This document shows, in pieces, positions 10,731 to 21,785 of a stretch of DNA of 64,000 nucleotides. Within the stretch, counting starts at the first letter, position 1. Each line of letters opens with the position of its first letter. The position numbers were made by a program, and so were the translations under genes. The notes beneath the pieces were generated by a model. The model made no database searches. It had not been told where the DNA came from and saw only the letters and a list, made by a program, of their open reading frames with translations. The stretch is from Isoetes taiwanensis (Eukaryota; Streptophyta; Lycopodiopsida; Isoetales; Isoetaceae), in contig JAJEKV010000104.1 of the NCBI GenBank assembly GCA_021234155.1, positions 620,001-684,000 on the forward strand, written 5' to 3'.

Positions 10731-10832
10731 CTTTATATACAGGCCGAAGAAGACGCTAGAAACTTCGAGAAGGATGAACGGAGCTTTCGAACACAGTTCT
10801 AGAAAATTCTACAGCACACGAAAGTTCCAGAA
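10731..10832 (-). promoter_or_regulatory. Heat-shock-type promoter: three perfect HSEs plus TATA box
   Basis: Three perfect three-unit heat shock elements are present: GAAACTTCGAGAA (10759-10771), TTCTAGAAAATTC (10797-10809) and GAAAGTTCCAGAA (10820-10832). Each has alternating GAA/TTC units with 2-bp spacing, the trimeric HSF site. On the minus strand a TATATAAAG box (10731-10739) lies 20 bp downstream of the first HSE, the arrangement of plant heat shock gene promoters. Transcription would start near 10705 and run towards lower coordinates. The order of HSEs and TATA decides the minus orientation. Confidence 0.8.
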
Positions 10833-10945
10833 AGAGCTACCTCCTTTCAAATTTTTTATGTGTTGACACGTACTCAATTTAGATGATGATTTTTTATAAC
10901 ATAAGCTGCCCCCCTACCTTCCATATTAGAATTATATATTAGAGA

Positions 10946-11100
10946 TAATAATAACTTATAATTATAACTTAATAAAAAAAAGGCACGTCGTTTAACACAA
11001 AGACGTCGTTATGGACGTCGGTCAACGACTATAACAGACGTCGTTGAACGACGTCACGACGTCGTTGAACGACGTCTGTAACTTTTTTACAGAAAACAGG
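10946..11100 (+). repeat. Palindrome-array transposon terminal unit 4
   Basis: ATAACTTAATAAAAAAA and GGCACGTCGTTTAACAC match unit 2. They are followed by GGACGTCGGTCAACGAC and two copies of GACGTCGTTGAACGACGTC in tandem near 11038-11076. This could be the left subterminal region of the gene-bearing element whose right end is at 19639. That pairing is inference. Confidence 0.65.
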
Positions 11101-11289
11101 GTCGGCTTTTCCGCCGCCTAGTTTTTTTGGTTCTAAGCGGCTGGAGGAGCATTTTTCGTGGCGATTTTTGGCGCGGATCATCCTTGCGGTCCTTTCCAAG
11201 CTTCAAGCAAGCATCCAAAGGTATTTCAATGGATCAATCAACTCTATTTTTGAATTAGGCTTGTTGTTTGATAGATTTAGGGCTTCTTG

Positions 11290-11600
11290 TTTTTTCTTTG
11301 TTTTCAATCCATCCCATTTCTATCCTCCTCTTCTTTCCATCCTTGTTTTTCTTCAATCCATTTCGCCTCTTCTTAGTATGAATCGAATCCTCCTCCTTCT
11401 TCTTCCAATCTTCTTCCAATCATTGGTTTTTTCCTTCTAATCTTCCGTTCTTCCAATCTTCTATTCATTTTCTTCTTCTTCTTCTTCATCACTTTCTCAT
11501 TCTATTCAATCTTTTTTTCCTATCTCCCCTTTCTTCTTCTTCTTCTTCTATTTCTTCTTCTTCTTCTTCCTCTTCTATTTTTTTTTCCATGGAAGAAGAG
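11290..11600 (+). repeat. Pyrimidine-rich tract with TTC/CTT microsatellites
   Basis: Nearly continuous C/T with several (TTC)n runs near 11470-11480 and 11535-11570. The 90-codon open frame at 11168 reads into this tract and becomes hydrophobic low-complexity, so I do not treat it as a protein. Confidence 0.75.
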
Positions 11601-11690
11601 AGACGTCGTTGAAAGACGAGGCCCATTCTTCCTCTATTTTTTATTATAAGAAGGGGACGTCGTTGAAAGACGAGGCCCCTTCTTTTTATG
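11600..11690 (+). repeat. Two further palindrome-derived motifs
   Basis: GACGTCGTTGAAAGACGAGG occurs twice, at about 11604 and 11657. It is a variant of the array motif in which the right half is altered. Confidence 0.6.
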
Positions 11691-11990
11691 TTCTTCCCTT
11701 TTTTTTTTTTTTTTTTTTTTTACATGTCAATATATAGTTCTTTTTAATTAACAATGTAAATAGTTTTAATGTCAATGATATTTTTAACGTGAATGGTCTT
11801 TTTGTTTTTTTTTTTATTTCTTTATTTATGTAAGTTTTCTAATTATTGAATGCCTTTATTTTTTTGCATGTACACTAATAACAAAATGCGTCGCTCTTGG
11901 AAATCGATTTTCGCAGCTCGAAGACATTCTAGGTAAGAATTTGAGTTTGAGTAGGAGAATAAAATTTTAATGTTTTATTTAGGTTAAAAA

Positions 11991-12094
11991 AAAACTTGGG
12001 GAGACTTGGACAAGGGCATGGTCGGCTCCGCCTTGAGTGGAGAAGACTAGGTGTTCCGGGTCCAAGCTCACCGTTTACTCTTGTAATTTTATTG
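11991..12094 (+). repeat. Dispersed 104-bp repeat C, copy 1
   Basis: AAACTTGGGGAGACTTGGAC to CTCTTGTAATTTTATTGA. Three further copies are clustered at 14822-15125. Not coding. Confidence 0.75.
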
Positions 12095-12550
12095 AACACA
12101 ACCATTGGGTCTAATACATTTAAATTAAAATCCCCCTTACACCCCCTTTGGTTTGGGTGCATATTCACACGGGGGTTGACTCCGGGCAGCGAGAGCTGTT
12201 GGATAGGCATATTCATCCCTTATTCCTTAATCTACACCGTACGTAAAGTTCCTCGTTTGTGGGGTATGCAAGTACAAAATTTGCTATACTGTATAACAAG
12301 ATTTGCAAAATACTATAAGATTTCAAGCAAAATACTATATGGTGTTGTTTTTTATGCGTGCAAAACATAATTATAAGGGCTCTCGGGCCCTACGTCACCC
12401 AGGTGTGAATATGCACCCAAACCAAAGGGGGTGTAAGGGGGATTTTAATTTAAATGTATTAGACCCAATGGTTGTGTTCATTAATGTTAATGGTAGTTAT
12501 GTGTTGGTTGTTATACTAAAAAAAATTTTGGGCCCTTGGGCCCTAAAAAA
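12095..12550. repeat. Foldback/MITE-like element, copy 2 (two arms)
   Basis: The left arm on the minus strand (12099-12175) and the right arm on the plus strand (12405-12490) are inverted copies containing GTGAATATGCACCCAAAC and GATTTTAATTTAAA. The loop holds CCTCGTTTGTGGGGTATGCA and a run shared with other copies. The right end is GGGCCCTTGGGCCC near 12530-12543. Long inverted arms and a non-coding loop fit a foldback/MITE transposon. Confidence 0.8.
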
Positions 12551-12559
12551 AACAAACAT

Positions 12560-14690
12560 TTAAAAAACATGTAAAACATGCAAAACTCCTATGATTTTCT
12601 TTCTAACCTTCAACCTCTCTCTCACTCTTGCAACAATGCTATATACTCTCTCTCTTGCAACAATGTATAGCGGGTCTAAGTCCCAGAACTATATGTAGCA
12701 ATCTAGAAACATATACCATGGAATTAAAAGATGGAATATTTTGTTATGCAAGCCATGAGAACACCTTGGACAACCCAAGCCACTCACATTTGCGAGAATG
12801 TGACATGTGAATCTCGCTGCTTGAATAACACCATACACAAAGAACTCGAGTAACATCAAGCAATAAACCCATTCGATCATTGGTACATAAATGACTCAAT
12901 TTATAGTGCTTCTAAATAAAATGCAAAAATGGAGCATTAAATCTTATAGAGGCTACATTGTGCAAAAAGCCAATATAAAGCCCGCAATTTACAAGCAAAG
13001 GAATGATAGTTCGTTAACAAGAAACAAAATGCACATTCCTTTGCATTTGCTTTCAACAACAAAGCTTCAAATTTTAGAGCTTCAAAATTTAGAAGTTCAA
13101 ATGCAATCTGGCTGCAATTACGTGCCACAACCTATAAAGCGGGGCTGCCGTGTTTATAAATCATGCTCTTGCTTGAAAGAGTTATCTTGTTGCCAAATTT
13201 TGTTCATGCCTGGTCCATGAAACCGAATATGTGCTACGGTTTCTGAGTTCATTGCTAAAATCACCAACTGCAATCAATGCTAACCTAACCTAGCTTCACG
13301 GATAAAAAAGCACCAACATTTAGGAATCTTGAACTAGCTACATTGAAGCTACAAACGTTTGCAAATCTTCTTAAAAAAAAATTCCACAAACAAATTCCAT
13401 CCGAGTAGACTGTAGAATCCGACCAAAACACACCATCTAAGAGCATTTGCGAAGTCTCCTCATCTTCTACACGTTTAGCCCATCAATTAGCTGATATGGC
13501 TAAAGAATTTTGCTATGATATGGCTGAAGAATTGTGCTACCATTACCAATAAACCACGTACAACAATTGTATGTTTGGCGGGTTCAATGTTAGGCTCTAA
13601 AGAGGGGTCCCAAGAACGAAGTTTGATCATGATCTAGAACTTTGTGAAGAACAAGCTTAGATCCTAGCATAACTTCCTTAATGTAGATTGAGTGGGACTA
13701 CGGAGATGCAATGGGAGGAGGGAGACGGATGTGTGGCATATGGCGGGGAAATAAAGAATGGAGCAGGGGGTTTTCACACTCTTTGTTGAAGCTTGAAAGG
13801 CTCATACCTTGATAAGGCGAAACCAACGAATCCACGAACTTCGCTTTCGGCATACTTGTCATGCGGGTAAGCACAGCCCGCCACTAGTCATCCGGATTAG
13901 GGAAGATATTTTTGCTCCTAGAGAAGGAAAAATTTGCGTAAAACAATTCAAGGTATCAAAAATTAGAGAACAGGGGATTAAACCGCTGAAGATAGTTCTC
14001 GGGTGGGGCTAAAACCGGTGATTTGTGGAAGACCCACAACAAAATCACCAAACTCAAGATAGCCTAGATAGATTTCAGCTTTTACGGCATTCCCGAAGCT
14101 TCCCTATGGAACTATCTCTGCTGTGATCTCCTCTACTCTCGATTGGGGCTGACATAACCTTACCTAAAAATTGGCTAAAAGGCAATAGTTTACCGCAGTC
14201 TTTGATTTCGATCCAGCGGGCACACTAACATGTAGCAACAACCAGCAACCCGGTGAGCCCTAAAGCTGCGACGTGAACCCTAAAATATGTAGCTTCAATA
14301 CTTCATGCCTACGCTATTACGGAAGCTTCCACATGCCATAGCCATAGCTGCCTAGCCCGCCATAGCCAAGAAACTGGAGAAGAATTGGATTTTGTTAAAA
14401 CATTTATGGTAAAAAGCCTCAATTATAGACCTTAAATAACCATTTCCGGTTACTAATCTGCGACCATTCTATAGAAATACTAACAGCCGCTTCATTAATC
14501 TCTTCATTAATCTCGACAACATAATCTTATCTTGCTAATCCCTGTTGTTGCAGATTTGCAAGCCCTGTTTCGTGCCCTAAAATGCTATCCACGAGGCTTG
14601 CATGTTCAGCCCCTAAAATAAAAAGAGGGCTTTTGTTGTGAGCCCTTGGATGTTGGACCATTGAAAAAAAAAAGCTAAATCAACGATTAA
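12560..14690. other. AT-rich intergenic DNA
   Basis: Short frames only (up to 109 codons at 12891) without domains or splice-consistent extension. The three ACTCTC-like tracts near 12610-12660 are simple sequence. I find nothing else to name. Confidence 0.5.
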
Positions 14691-14696
14691 GAAATG

Positions 14697-14811
14697 GTGC
14701 ACTCTAGATGTACGCATTAGTACATCCATTCGAATACGCCATGAAATCTTAGGAAAACCTTTGTGAAAAGCGTACAAAAAGACAAAGAAAACCCCCTGTT
14801 ATTATGCTACA
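14697..14811 (+). repeat. Dispersed repeat family B, copy 2
   Basis: GTGCACTCTAGATGTACGCA to CCCCCTGTTATTATGCTAC. Same ends and spacing as the copy at 2235. Confidence 0.75.
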
Positions 14812-14821
14812 TATTGTATTT

Positions 14822-15125
14822 AGTTTAGAAAAACTTGGGGAGACTTGGACAAGGGCATGGTCGGCTCCGCCTTGAGTGGAGAAGACTAGGTGTTCCGGGT
14901 CCAAGCTCACCGTTTACTCTTGTAATTTTATTGATTAATGTATTTAGTTTGAGTGGAGAAGACTAGGTGTTCCGGGTCCAAGCTCACCGTTTACTCTTGT
15001 AATTTTATTGATTAATGTATTTAGTTTAGAAAAAATTGGGGAGACTTGGACAAGGGCATGGTCGGCTCCGCCTTGAGTGGAGAAGACTAGGTGTTCCGGG
15101 TCCAAGCTCACCGCCTACTCTTGTT
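14822..15125 (+). repeat. Repeat C in tandem: three copies, the middle one 5'-truncated
   Basis: Copies at about 14829-14932, 14950-15009 and 15025-15125 share GAGTGGAGAAGACTAGGTGT and CGGGTCCAAGCTCACCG. They are joined by ATTGATTAATGTATTTAGTT. The truncated middle copy suggests unequal exchange or serial insertion. Confidence 0.8.
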
Positions 15126-15405
15126 TATTTTTTTATTAATATATCAATAAATAGAAATCTTTACGGGATTGGACAAGGGCAGGGTTTTTAAAAAAAATTG
15201 CATTATTGATTTTCGGGTTTCTAGTTAAGAATGTTGTTCTTTAAAAATGTTAGGGATGTCAAAGAAACACTAATGTGGAGTGGTTAAGAGCAAGAAGAAA
15301 TTTCAATAGTTGGTTTTCAAAAAAAAATTAAAAGGGAAACTAACTCTTAAAAAAGTAGGTAAAGATTTATAATGAAGGTTTAAAAAAAGTCACAAAGCAA
15401 GATTA

Positions 15406-17005
15406 ATGAATCTAAATTGGTTTGTAGGTATGGCCCCGAGTGTGAAGACACAAATGGTTAGTGAGATTAGACGCGTGGTCATAAATGAGATATGTGCTAA
15501 TGGAAGTCCTGACCGAGAGATGCAAACTGGTCAACGTGTCGACCATTTTGTCAGACATGTGAAAAGGAAGTGCCAATTTGAGTTAGCACAAAAATGGCCA
15601 GGTCAAGAAGAAATGTTAACTTCTCTCCTTGACGCACATGTAAAGCCAATGATTGGAAACCCCATGGATGAACCGAAGACATGTTTGAAGTATTGGTCGC
15701 GACTTTAAAAGTCCCAATGCCGAGGCTCGTGTCAAGGAATGGGTAGCTTCATGGAATTCCTCAAAGAAGTTTGACGTCGCGGATCACAAGAACATCATTA
15801 TGGATCTCAATGCACGCCGGTTGGAGGTAATTAAAAATGCTTTGCATCGGGGAAGCTCTAGTGGGAGAGGCCTAGCAAGCCCCACTTTTCTTTGGAGAAT
15901 CACATGAACACATCAATCTTTGTTGATCCCATACCCGTAGAGGCCGTGGATGTGATCATTTTATTGAGGAGAAACCAACACATCGCGACGTATCAAATCA
16001 AGATCAACGGAACACAACACTTCCTAGATGATGAGCTATATAGTGGATGGGTTTTCAAGGGCAAAGACGTATGAGATGGCTCAAAGATACATACGCTTCA
16101 AGAGCCCGCGATCCGCTTTTGGCTACATCCATTGGACTTGCATATGAAGTTGCTAGCTCTAGTGGGGATACCATAGGGCCAATGGTGATTCGACCTTTCA
16201 TGAATGGAGAGACACTTGCACACTTGTTTGACTATTTACCTAATAACTTGTCACGTTTTAGAAGATGGTCAAATGCAATTGCTAGAGCGCCAAGAAGAAC
16301 TGACAAACACATAGGCGAACTTAGGAGCAAAATGCGAGTTGTATATCAGTATGTTCCAGAGATAGCTCTTGCCCTAGCAGAAGGTGTCCTTGAGATCCAC
16401 AAAGGCCACTTCACTCACACAAAGCTTAATTGCAAGAGAGTCAAATTACATTTTGATGATGAGTACCAAAATGTGTGTGTGGCCATTGGTGATTGGGACA
16501 ATGCAATTCATTTTTACGCCAAAGAGCGCCGTCCCTTGTTGAAGTGTCGGTACTTGCTTTCGGATGGACAAGCAAAATATCCATGGTTAGAGGAAACTGT
16601 GTTTGAGAAATCAAAGGATGATGATCGTGTATGGGGACACGAAATTCATGATGTCTATGCATTGGGATATATTTATGAGATGCTTCTGGATTTCGTGCAA
16701 GCTATGCGATTTAATGGAGTGGTTTAATAATAACAACAATGCCCAATGGATTAATCCAACCCATATGTACCAACGACGTCTTGACAAGTTGGAGGAAGCA
16801 AAAAACAAGAATGATGTGCCTACCATGGTTTGAAGGCGTATTCAAAATTGTTGTTATCACAACCCAAAAGCATGAATACAAAGTTGTTGAAGCCTTACAA
16901 AGTGTTGGAATATCTTCTACCATGGTTGTGAGACAAAGGCGGCACATGAAGTGCATGGATGCCTTGGAGATGTCAAAATTGTTGTTATCACAACTCAAAG
17001 CATGA
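15406..17005 (+). pseudogene. Decayed protein-kinase-like gene
   Basis: Coding-like segments occur in changing frames. An N-terminal block (about 15430-15705, MAPSVKTQMVSEIRR to YWSRL) is followed in another frame by SPNAEARVKEWVASWNSSKK (about 15712-15820). A segment KTYEMAQRYIRFKS near 16065-16105 is out of frame with both neighbours. The longest open piece, 16047-16727, contains a helix ALALAEGVLEIHKGH, then HTKLNCKRV where kinases have H-x-D-L-K-x(4)-N, then VAIGDWDNA where they have D-F-G, and HDVYALGYIYEML where they have D-V-[YW]-S-x-G. Catalytic Asp and Lys positions are replaced, so even the ancestor may have been a pseudokinase. Past 16739 the tail is duplicated, with AAAATTGTTGTTATCACAAC near 16845 and 16977. 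It lies between palindrome arrays and may be transposon cargo. Confidence 0.5.
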
Positions 17006-17428
17006 ATACAATATTGTATATCTTGCCATGTTTAAGAGTAGTAAATTTTTTAATTGTCTAATAACCAAATATATAAAGACACTTTTAATTATTCAAATCC
17101 CAATGTTTTGTAATGAACTTCCCATGTTGCTAACATTTGTTGCTTTCCTACTATGTTATTCATCGCACTCCATATAAATAACTTGCAAGTTTTTTGCACA
17201 TGTCCAAAGAACCATGGGATCTGCACGATGGCATATCTATTGTTCATAACTTTATTTCGTGTGGCTTGGTAGCCTTATTGTGACCCTAAACCTGCAAAAG
17301 GCCTTTAAGAGGCGCGGTTGGCCGTTCAGTTTAGCTCGCCACCACCGCCACCTCCACCATTGTGCGGATTTGGTATGGATTATTTTCTAGGATAAAATGG
17401 TCGTTAACCATTTATTTTTAACGTTCTA

Positions 17429-18261
17429 ATGTTTTTAAATGTAGTGTGTAAATGCGGTTGCGTCCTTCTTTTCCTATGCATAATGTTCGTCGTCGTGTTT
17501 CTGGGCGGATCTTCTTCTCATGAAAGACGAGGAGGAGGGAGGAAAAGGACCTCGATTCGAGGAGGAAGACGTAAGAGCGAGGGGAACTCCGAGATATCAA
17601 CGGGCGATAACCCCGAAGATAGATGGAATGCCTTGCAACTTGGGATGACGCTCTCGAGAGGAAATGGAGATTGCGGCGCAAGGTTGTTGAACAAAGTAGT
17701 GGAGGTCCGGGGCCCATGACCCTCCGTCATAGCTCATACACTCCTTGAGAATTCAATCTTGAAGCCTTCTTCAGGGCGAGGGGATCCAACCCGCACGAAT
17801 GAGCACCGACCGCCGTTCACGCCGGAGTGGACTTAATTCCTCTTCAAGCTCTATTAAAGATCATTGCACCACCGCACCACCTCCACGAAGGCATCTCTTT
17901 GAATATGAGTGAGTTCATCTTGAATTATGCCCTTTTTTGTTCACTAACACATATTCATATGTTAGTCGATGTTGAGTGTAGTAACAAGAAGGTGGTCACA
18001 AGCAAAGATCAAGTAGAGATGGCGACAATTTTTGGAAGATGGCTAATAGTGTCACAAATAGCATTTGCCAAAACGTCCACAAGGGTGAATGGAACTCGGG
18101 GAGCCTATGATGAGGAAAAAGAGAGGATCAAGGAGATTTTAGAAGCGAGAATATCCCGAAGCTCAAGTCGGGAGAGATCTCATGGAGGAGGTTTGTTCAA
18201 GGTGAGGGTAAACATGTTAAAGCCACCGGGTATTAGGCTCTTTTCGATTTCTTCATTATAA
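17429..18261 (+). pseudogene. Unrecognised coding remnants of the 15.4-19.6 kb element
   Basis: A frame at 17429-17719 (residues include RRKSEGNSEISTGDNPED) and another at 17827-18261 (RVNGTRGAYDEEKERIKEIL, then RSSSRERSHGGGLFK) are hydrophilic and Arg/Ser/Glu-rich. The second could end at a donor near 18201 (GTTCAAG|GTGAGG) and join 18298 (TTGCAG|AGG), which opens with GNRKKQLKALAKALRSLDRG. I recognise no transposase or host domain. The order suggests a multi-exon gene that continues into the next feature. Confidence 0.35.
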
Positions 18262-18416
18262 CCTCATTGTACTCATATTTTATTTATATTTTGCAGAGGT
18301 AATCGGAAGAAGCAACTGAAAGCTCTTGCCAAAGCTCTGAGGAGTCTCGATAGAGGGAAGTGGCATGACCTATCCGGTTGGATCGATGAGGCATTTCAAG
18401 TACATCATCTCTCCCA

Positions 18417-18536
18417 TGAGTCGTATAATTAGATGACGCCATGTGGACTAAGTCCTTGTATTGCATTGTAGTCGGGAGAGTCGTATAATTAGATGACGCC
18501 ATGTGGACTAAGTCCTTGTATTGCATTAGTGTTTGA
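18417..18536 (+). repeat. 60-bp tandem duplication
   Basis: TCGTATAATTAGATGACGCC and the following bases through TTGTATTGCATT occur twice with a period of exactly 60 bp (18421 and 18481) and almost no differences. The duplication introduces stops, so it lies in an intron or has broken the gene. Confidence 0.9.
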
Positions 18537-18981
18537 AGGCCAACATATTATCAAAGAAAGGGGAAGCTAGAACAAAGGCAGCGCTGGACGCGAGGTACGA
18601 CGAAGCAAGTGGCAGCCATAGTGCCAATAAGACTGGGTCTGGCAGTTATGGCTTTCTGAATAAGCTATTTGTAAGTATAAATTTGGTTTATAATGTAGGT
18701 TCTCGAGTTGAACACTAACATTAGTTTTGGTGCTCATTCTCAATAGAAGTCATTTGTCGGTCGCCCCACTGCTAAAGATGAACGCGAAAGGGCCTTCAAA
18801 AAGGCGATCATCATGCGGCCATCCAAAGATGCAGCATTGCTTGGCGTGAAGCGGGGAAGTGTGTATCATTCATTAGATAATTATTTGTGACTACAATGAA
18901 CTAATTGTTGCGATACAATATAATACAGGCCAATGAAGACGAAGGCGCCAATGAAGACGAAGAAGAAGAGAGCAACAACTA
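18533..18981 (+). CDS. 3' exons of an acidic-tailed protein in the palindrome-array element
   Basis: Three consecutive exon-like pieces fit splice rules. The first (about 18533-18669) ends FLNKLF|GTAAGTATA. The second (about 18748-18858) starts CTCAATAG|AAGTCATTT and encodes KSFVGRPTAKDERERAFKKA through LLGVKRGS. The third (about 18930-18981) follows TACAG and encodes ANEDEGANEDEEEESNN with a TAA. The tail is therefore strongly acidic after a basic, helix-rich segment. I recognise no family. It ends about 270 bp before the GC-rich palindrome array that leads to the element's right end, the place expected for a gene carried by a CACTA-type element. Confidence 0.45.
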
Positions 18982-19248
18982 AAGACTCAATATATTTTGT
19001 AATGTGCAAATTACATTGTGAAATATATTAATTGAATTCAATCTAAATTTTTTATGCTTTGTTCTTATTACTTGTGATTTCTTTTTTTATGTTAATTTTA
19101 TGCTCGATTCTATTTTTTTATTCTTAACATTTAATTACATATTAAATAATAATGCTTATCTACTATGATACTGAATACTAATATAATTTAATCAATATTT
19201 GTTTCTATTTTTCGAATTTTTAAATTTTTATTCTCGATTTATTTTGTT

Positions 19249-19639
19249 CACGACGTCTAACACGTGGCCGCCACGTCCGCGCTTCGCGCTGGCGACGCCA
19301 CGCTGGAGGCACGACACGTCGACATGACCACGTGTACTTTTCGTCGTTTAACGACGTCGCCAAACTCATCGCCCACGCCGGCCGCTGGCCGGGCGGTCCG
19401 CCACGCCGGCGCGCTGCCGCGTGGCAGCCCGATGTAATACGCCAAGTCGTTTATCGACGTCACGTCGTCGCTTTACGACGCCGCAGTTGCGACGCGTATA
19501 GCGACGCATAAAGGTAGTTAAACGACATCCAGACGTCATAATCGACGTCGTTTATCGACGTTTTGACGTCGATCATCGACGTGCAAACGACGTCTGGACG
19601 TCGAAATAGACGTCGTAACAGGGCTTTAATCTAGTAGTG
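19249..19639. mobile_element. Right end of a CACTA-like element with palindrome array
   Basis: The segment is G+C-rich and packed with CGTCGTTTAACGACGTC, TCGTTTATCGACGTC, GACGTCGATCATCGACGT and related motifs. It finishes GGGCTTTAATCTAGTAGTG at 19621-19639. Read inwards from the end this is CACTACTAGATTAAAGC, close to the CACTACTAG.. terminal inverted repeats of plant CACTA elements. Subterminal arrays of short palindromes are a known feature of that superfamily. The left terminus was not found, so full length is unknown. Confidence 0.65.
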
Positions 19640-20380
19640 GTCAGAACGCATGAGCATAGTATGGGATTGCAAAAAATACATGGAACTCAGAGGTGCCAGA
19701 CCAACTATCCTATTTGATCCTTATCCAAAAACCATAAGATTTGTTCCCAAAACTCTAAGCAGATTCCTTTTCCTAAATCCTGTTGTTAAGATCTCTGCTC
19801 GAATTCTACTTGGAGTAGAGTGTCTGGCATTCTGTCTTTGGGACTAGGCATGCCATATATTTTCAAGATACAACTAAACAAATTACTGTGTTCTAAAAAT
19901 CAAGATCACATTGCAATGAAAAGGTCTCCTTGCCACCAAAAACAAGCGCTAAAGCAAGGACGGGGAGGGGGAGGGGAGAGAAGGGCTTGTGCTTGCATAG
20001 TTTGTTAATAATCTTATGATCGTCCTTTGTCCTCAAGTTAAACTCTAAACCACGGCTATTTTCAATCCGATCACTCAAATAGTCAACTATATATACAACT
20101 TAATCGAAGGCACTTGTGGACGGGCTTATAGCAGCTTATAGATGAAGGTGTAACCGAATTTATGAAGCTGATTATAAAAATATGGTAAGGGGTCTGGATG
20201 AATTCAAATAATTGATTGTACAAATATGGTAAGGGATTTGGAGGAATTTATACGACACGGTGTAAATATTTGGTAGGGGTTGTATCTAGAGTTTCAAAAA
20301 AATTTCAAATAAGGGGATTTTTCCTAGTTTTTCAATCGTATGAGAACCTTTTTCTTTAACACCATTAAGTACATTCTCTC
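19640..20380. other. Intergenic DNA
   Basis: No coding frame above 65 codons and no repeat family recognised. TATGGTAAGGGRTYTGGA-like strings occur twice near 20180-20245. Confidence 0.45.
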
Positions 20381-20640
20381 AAACCTTATAGTATTTTGCA
20401 AACCTTAATATACAGTATACAAAAACTTGTACATGCATACCCCACAAACGAGGATCGCTATATATGGTCCAGATCTTGGAATAAAGGGCAAATATGCCCA
20501 TCCGACAGCTCTCGTTGCCCGGAGTAACCCCCCGTGTGAATATGCACCCAAACCAAAGGGGGTTTAAGGGGGATTTTAATTTAAATGTGTCAAATGCAAT
20601 GGTTTGTGTTAATAATATTAATGGTAGTTGTGTGTTAATG
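20381..20640 (+). repeat. Foldback/MITE-like repeat, copy 3 (single arm)
   Basis: CTTATAGTATTTTGCAAACC, the loop string CATACCCCACAAACGAGGAT, then CCCGTGTGAATATGCACCC and GATTTTAATTTAAATGTG. The other arm is absent. Confidence 0.75.
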
Positions 20641-20790
20641 GTAGTTGCATGGAGGGGTGCATGTAATATTGTGCATGGGGTTTCCTTAGTGCATGTAATA
20701 TTGTGCATGTAATATTATGCATGGGGTTTCCTTAGTGCATGTAATATTGTGCATATAATATCTGCGCATGGAGATTCCTTAGTGCATACG
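20641..20790 (+). repeat. Short tandem repeat, about 35-55 bp units
   Basis: GCATGTAATATTGTGCATGG and GGTTTCCTTAGTGCATGTAA recur three times with small changes. Confidence 0.8.
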
Positions 20791-21209
20791 TGTTTCTGTA
20801 AATTTTTTGCCTACAAAATGAAGCACTCGGGAAGTCAAATCACAATAATTGATACCTACCTTCAAGCTACATATTCCGTATACTGGATACAATTGGTTAC
20901 CCAAGACAATATGTACTAAGGATACCGCTTGGAAAACAAAGCATCTTCGTGGCTTTGATAGCTTTGCACATAAGCTTGTACTTGCCACAAGAAATGCTTC
21001 AGTCTCTTCCTGACATAAATATAGTTATTCACTTACTGAGAGTAGCATTCTGTACAAATTTGCCAGTTATACATAATCAAACGAAACTCACAAAATTGTG
21101 TTTATCCTCCATGGAGACTGAAGTCATGGCAGTGTATGTGATCACATTGCATACCTGCATCCTGTCAAATACCTCGCGAGCTACCCTGGTACTTTCGCAT
21201 CTCGCATAC

Positions 21210-21713
21210 TGTTAGTCCTGTGCCTCCTGGTACAGGACTATTCATGCATACGACAGACCAGGTCAAGCTCAAGGATCCTCAGTCAGCCACGGGTCAGACA
21301 TCTAAGGCTCCGCAGAAGACCAAGCAGCAGACCACGCAGTCAAAGCCTGTGGCTGTCAACAAGAGGCGCCGCTCAGACAAGTGACGGCCCGTCACCGCCC
21401 GCGTCAGCGTCAGCGTGATTCTAGGCACTTCAAGAGGCACCGCCAACATTCCTGCAAATCAGGCCTCCTTCCAGGAGTCGGCACCGAGATCAGTCAGAGT
21501 GTCTATATTGGGCCCAAGGCCATTGTACTATATATATGAGTAGAGTTAGCACATAAGTTTTTTAGATGAGTTTTGAGTCTTGTCTCCTTTCAGTTTTCTC
21601 TCTATTGCGAGAGCTCATGTATTTTCATCATTGATATCAAGGAAGCTTATCATCTTTCTCTCATTTGTTCTGTTTCCTTCTTTTTCTTCTCTTCTTGCAA
21701 ATCCCGCGTGACA
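21210..21713 (+). repeat. Possible solo LTR
   Basis: The segment starts TGTTAGTCCTGTGCC and ends CCCGCGTGACA (TG...CA). It has a TATA-like TACTATATATATGAG at about 21527, then a T/C-rich stretch like an R-U5 region. A 46-codon basic open frame (21244-21384, ending VNKRRRSDK) lies inside. I found no 5-bp target duplication and no second LTR, so this stays tentative. It sits where the PPR pseudogene stops, so its insertion may have truncated that gene. Confidence 0.35.
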
Positions 21714-21785
21714 TAGTCCCCCGGACTCTCCTGTTAGATCCACGGGTCCTCACAGAGGGCTGTCTTCCAGGAGTTCCCGAACCCA

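Noticed and set aside
11168-11440. 90-codon hydrophobic frame as a membrane protein
   Set aside because: It runs into a pyrimidine-rich microsatellite tract, which gives Phe/Leu/Ser-rich translation by composition.
17418-17730. Minus-strand frames over the 17.4-kb coding remnants
   Set aside because: Antisense of Arg/Gly-rich codons, with no independent support.
21210-21713. Firm call of a solo LTR
   Set aside because: TG...CA ends exist but no 5-bp target duplication or second copy was found, so it is listed only as possible.
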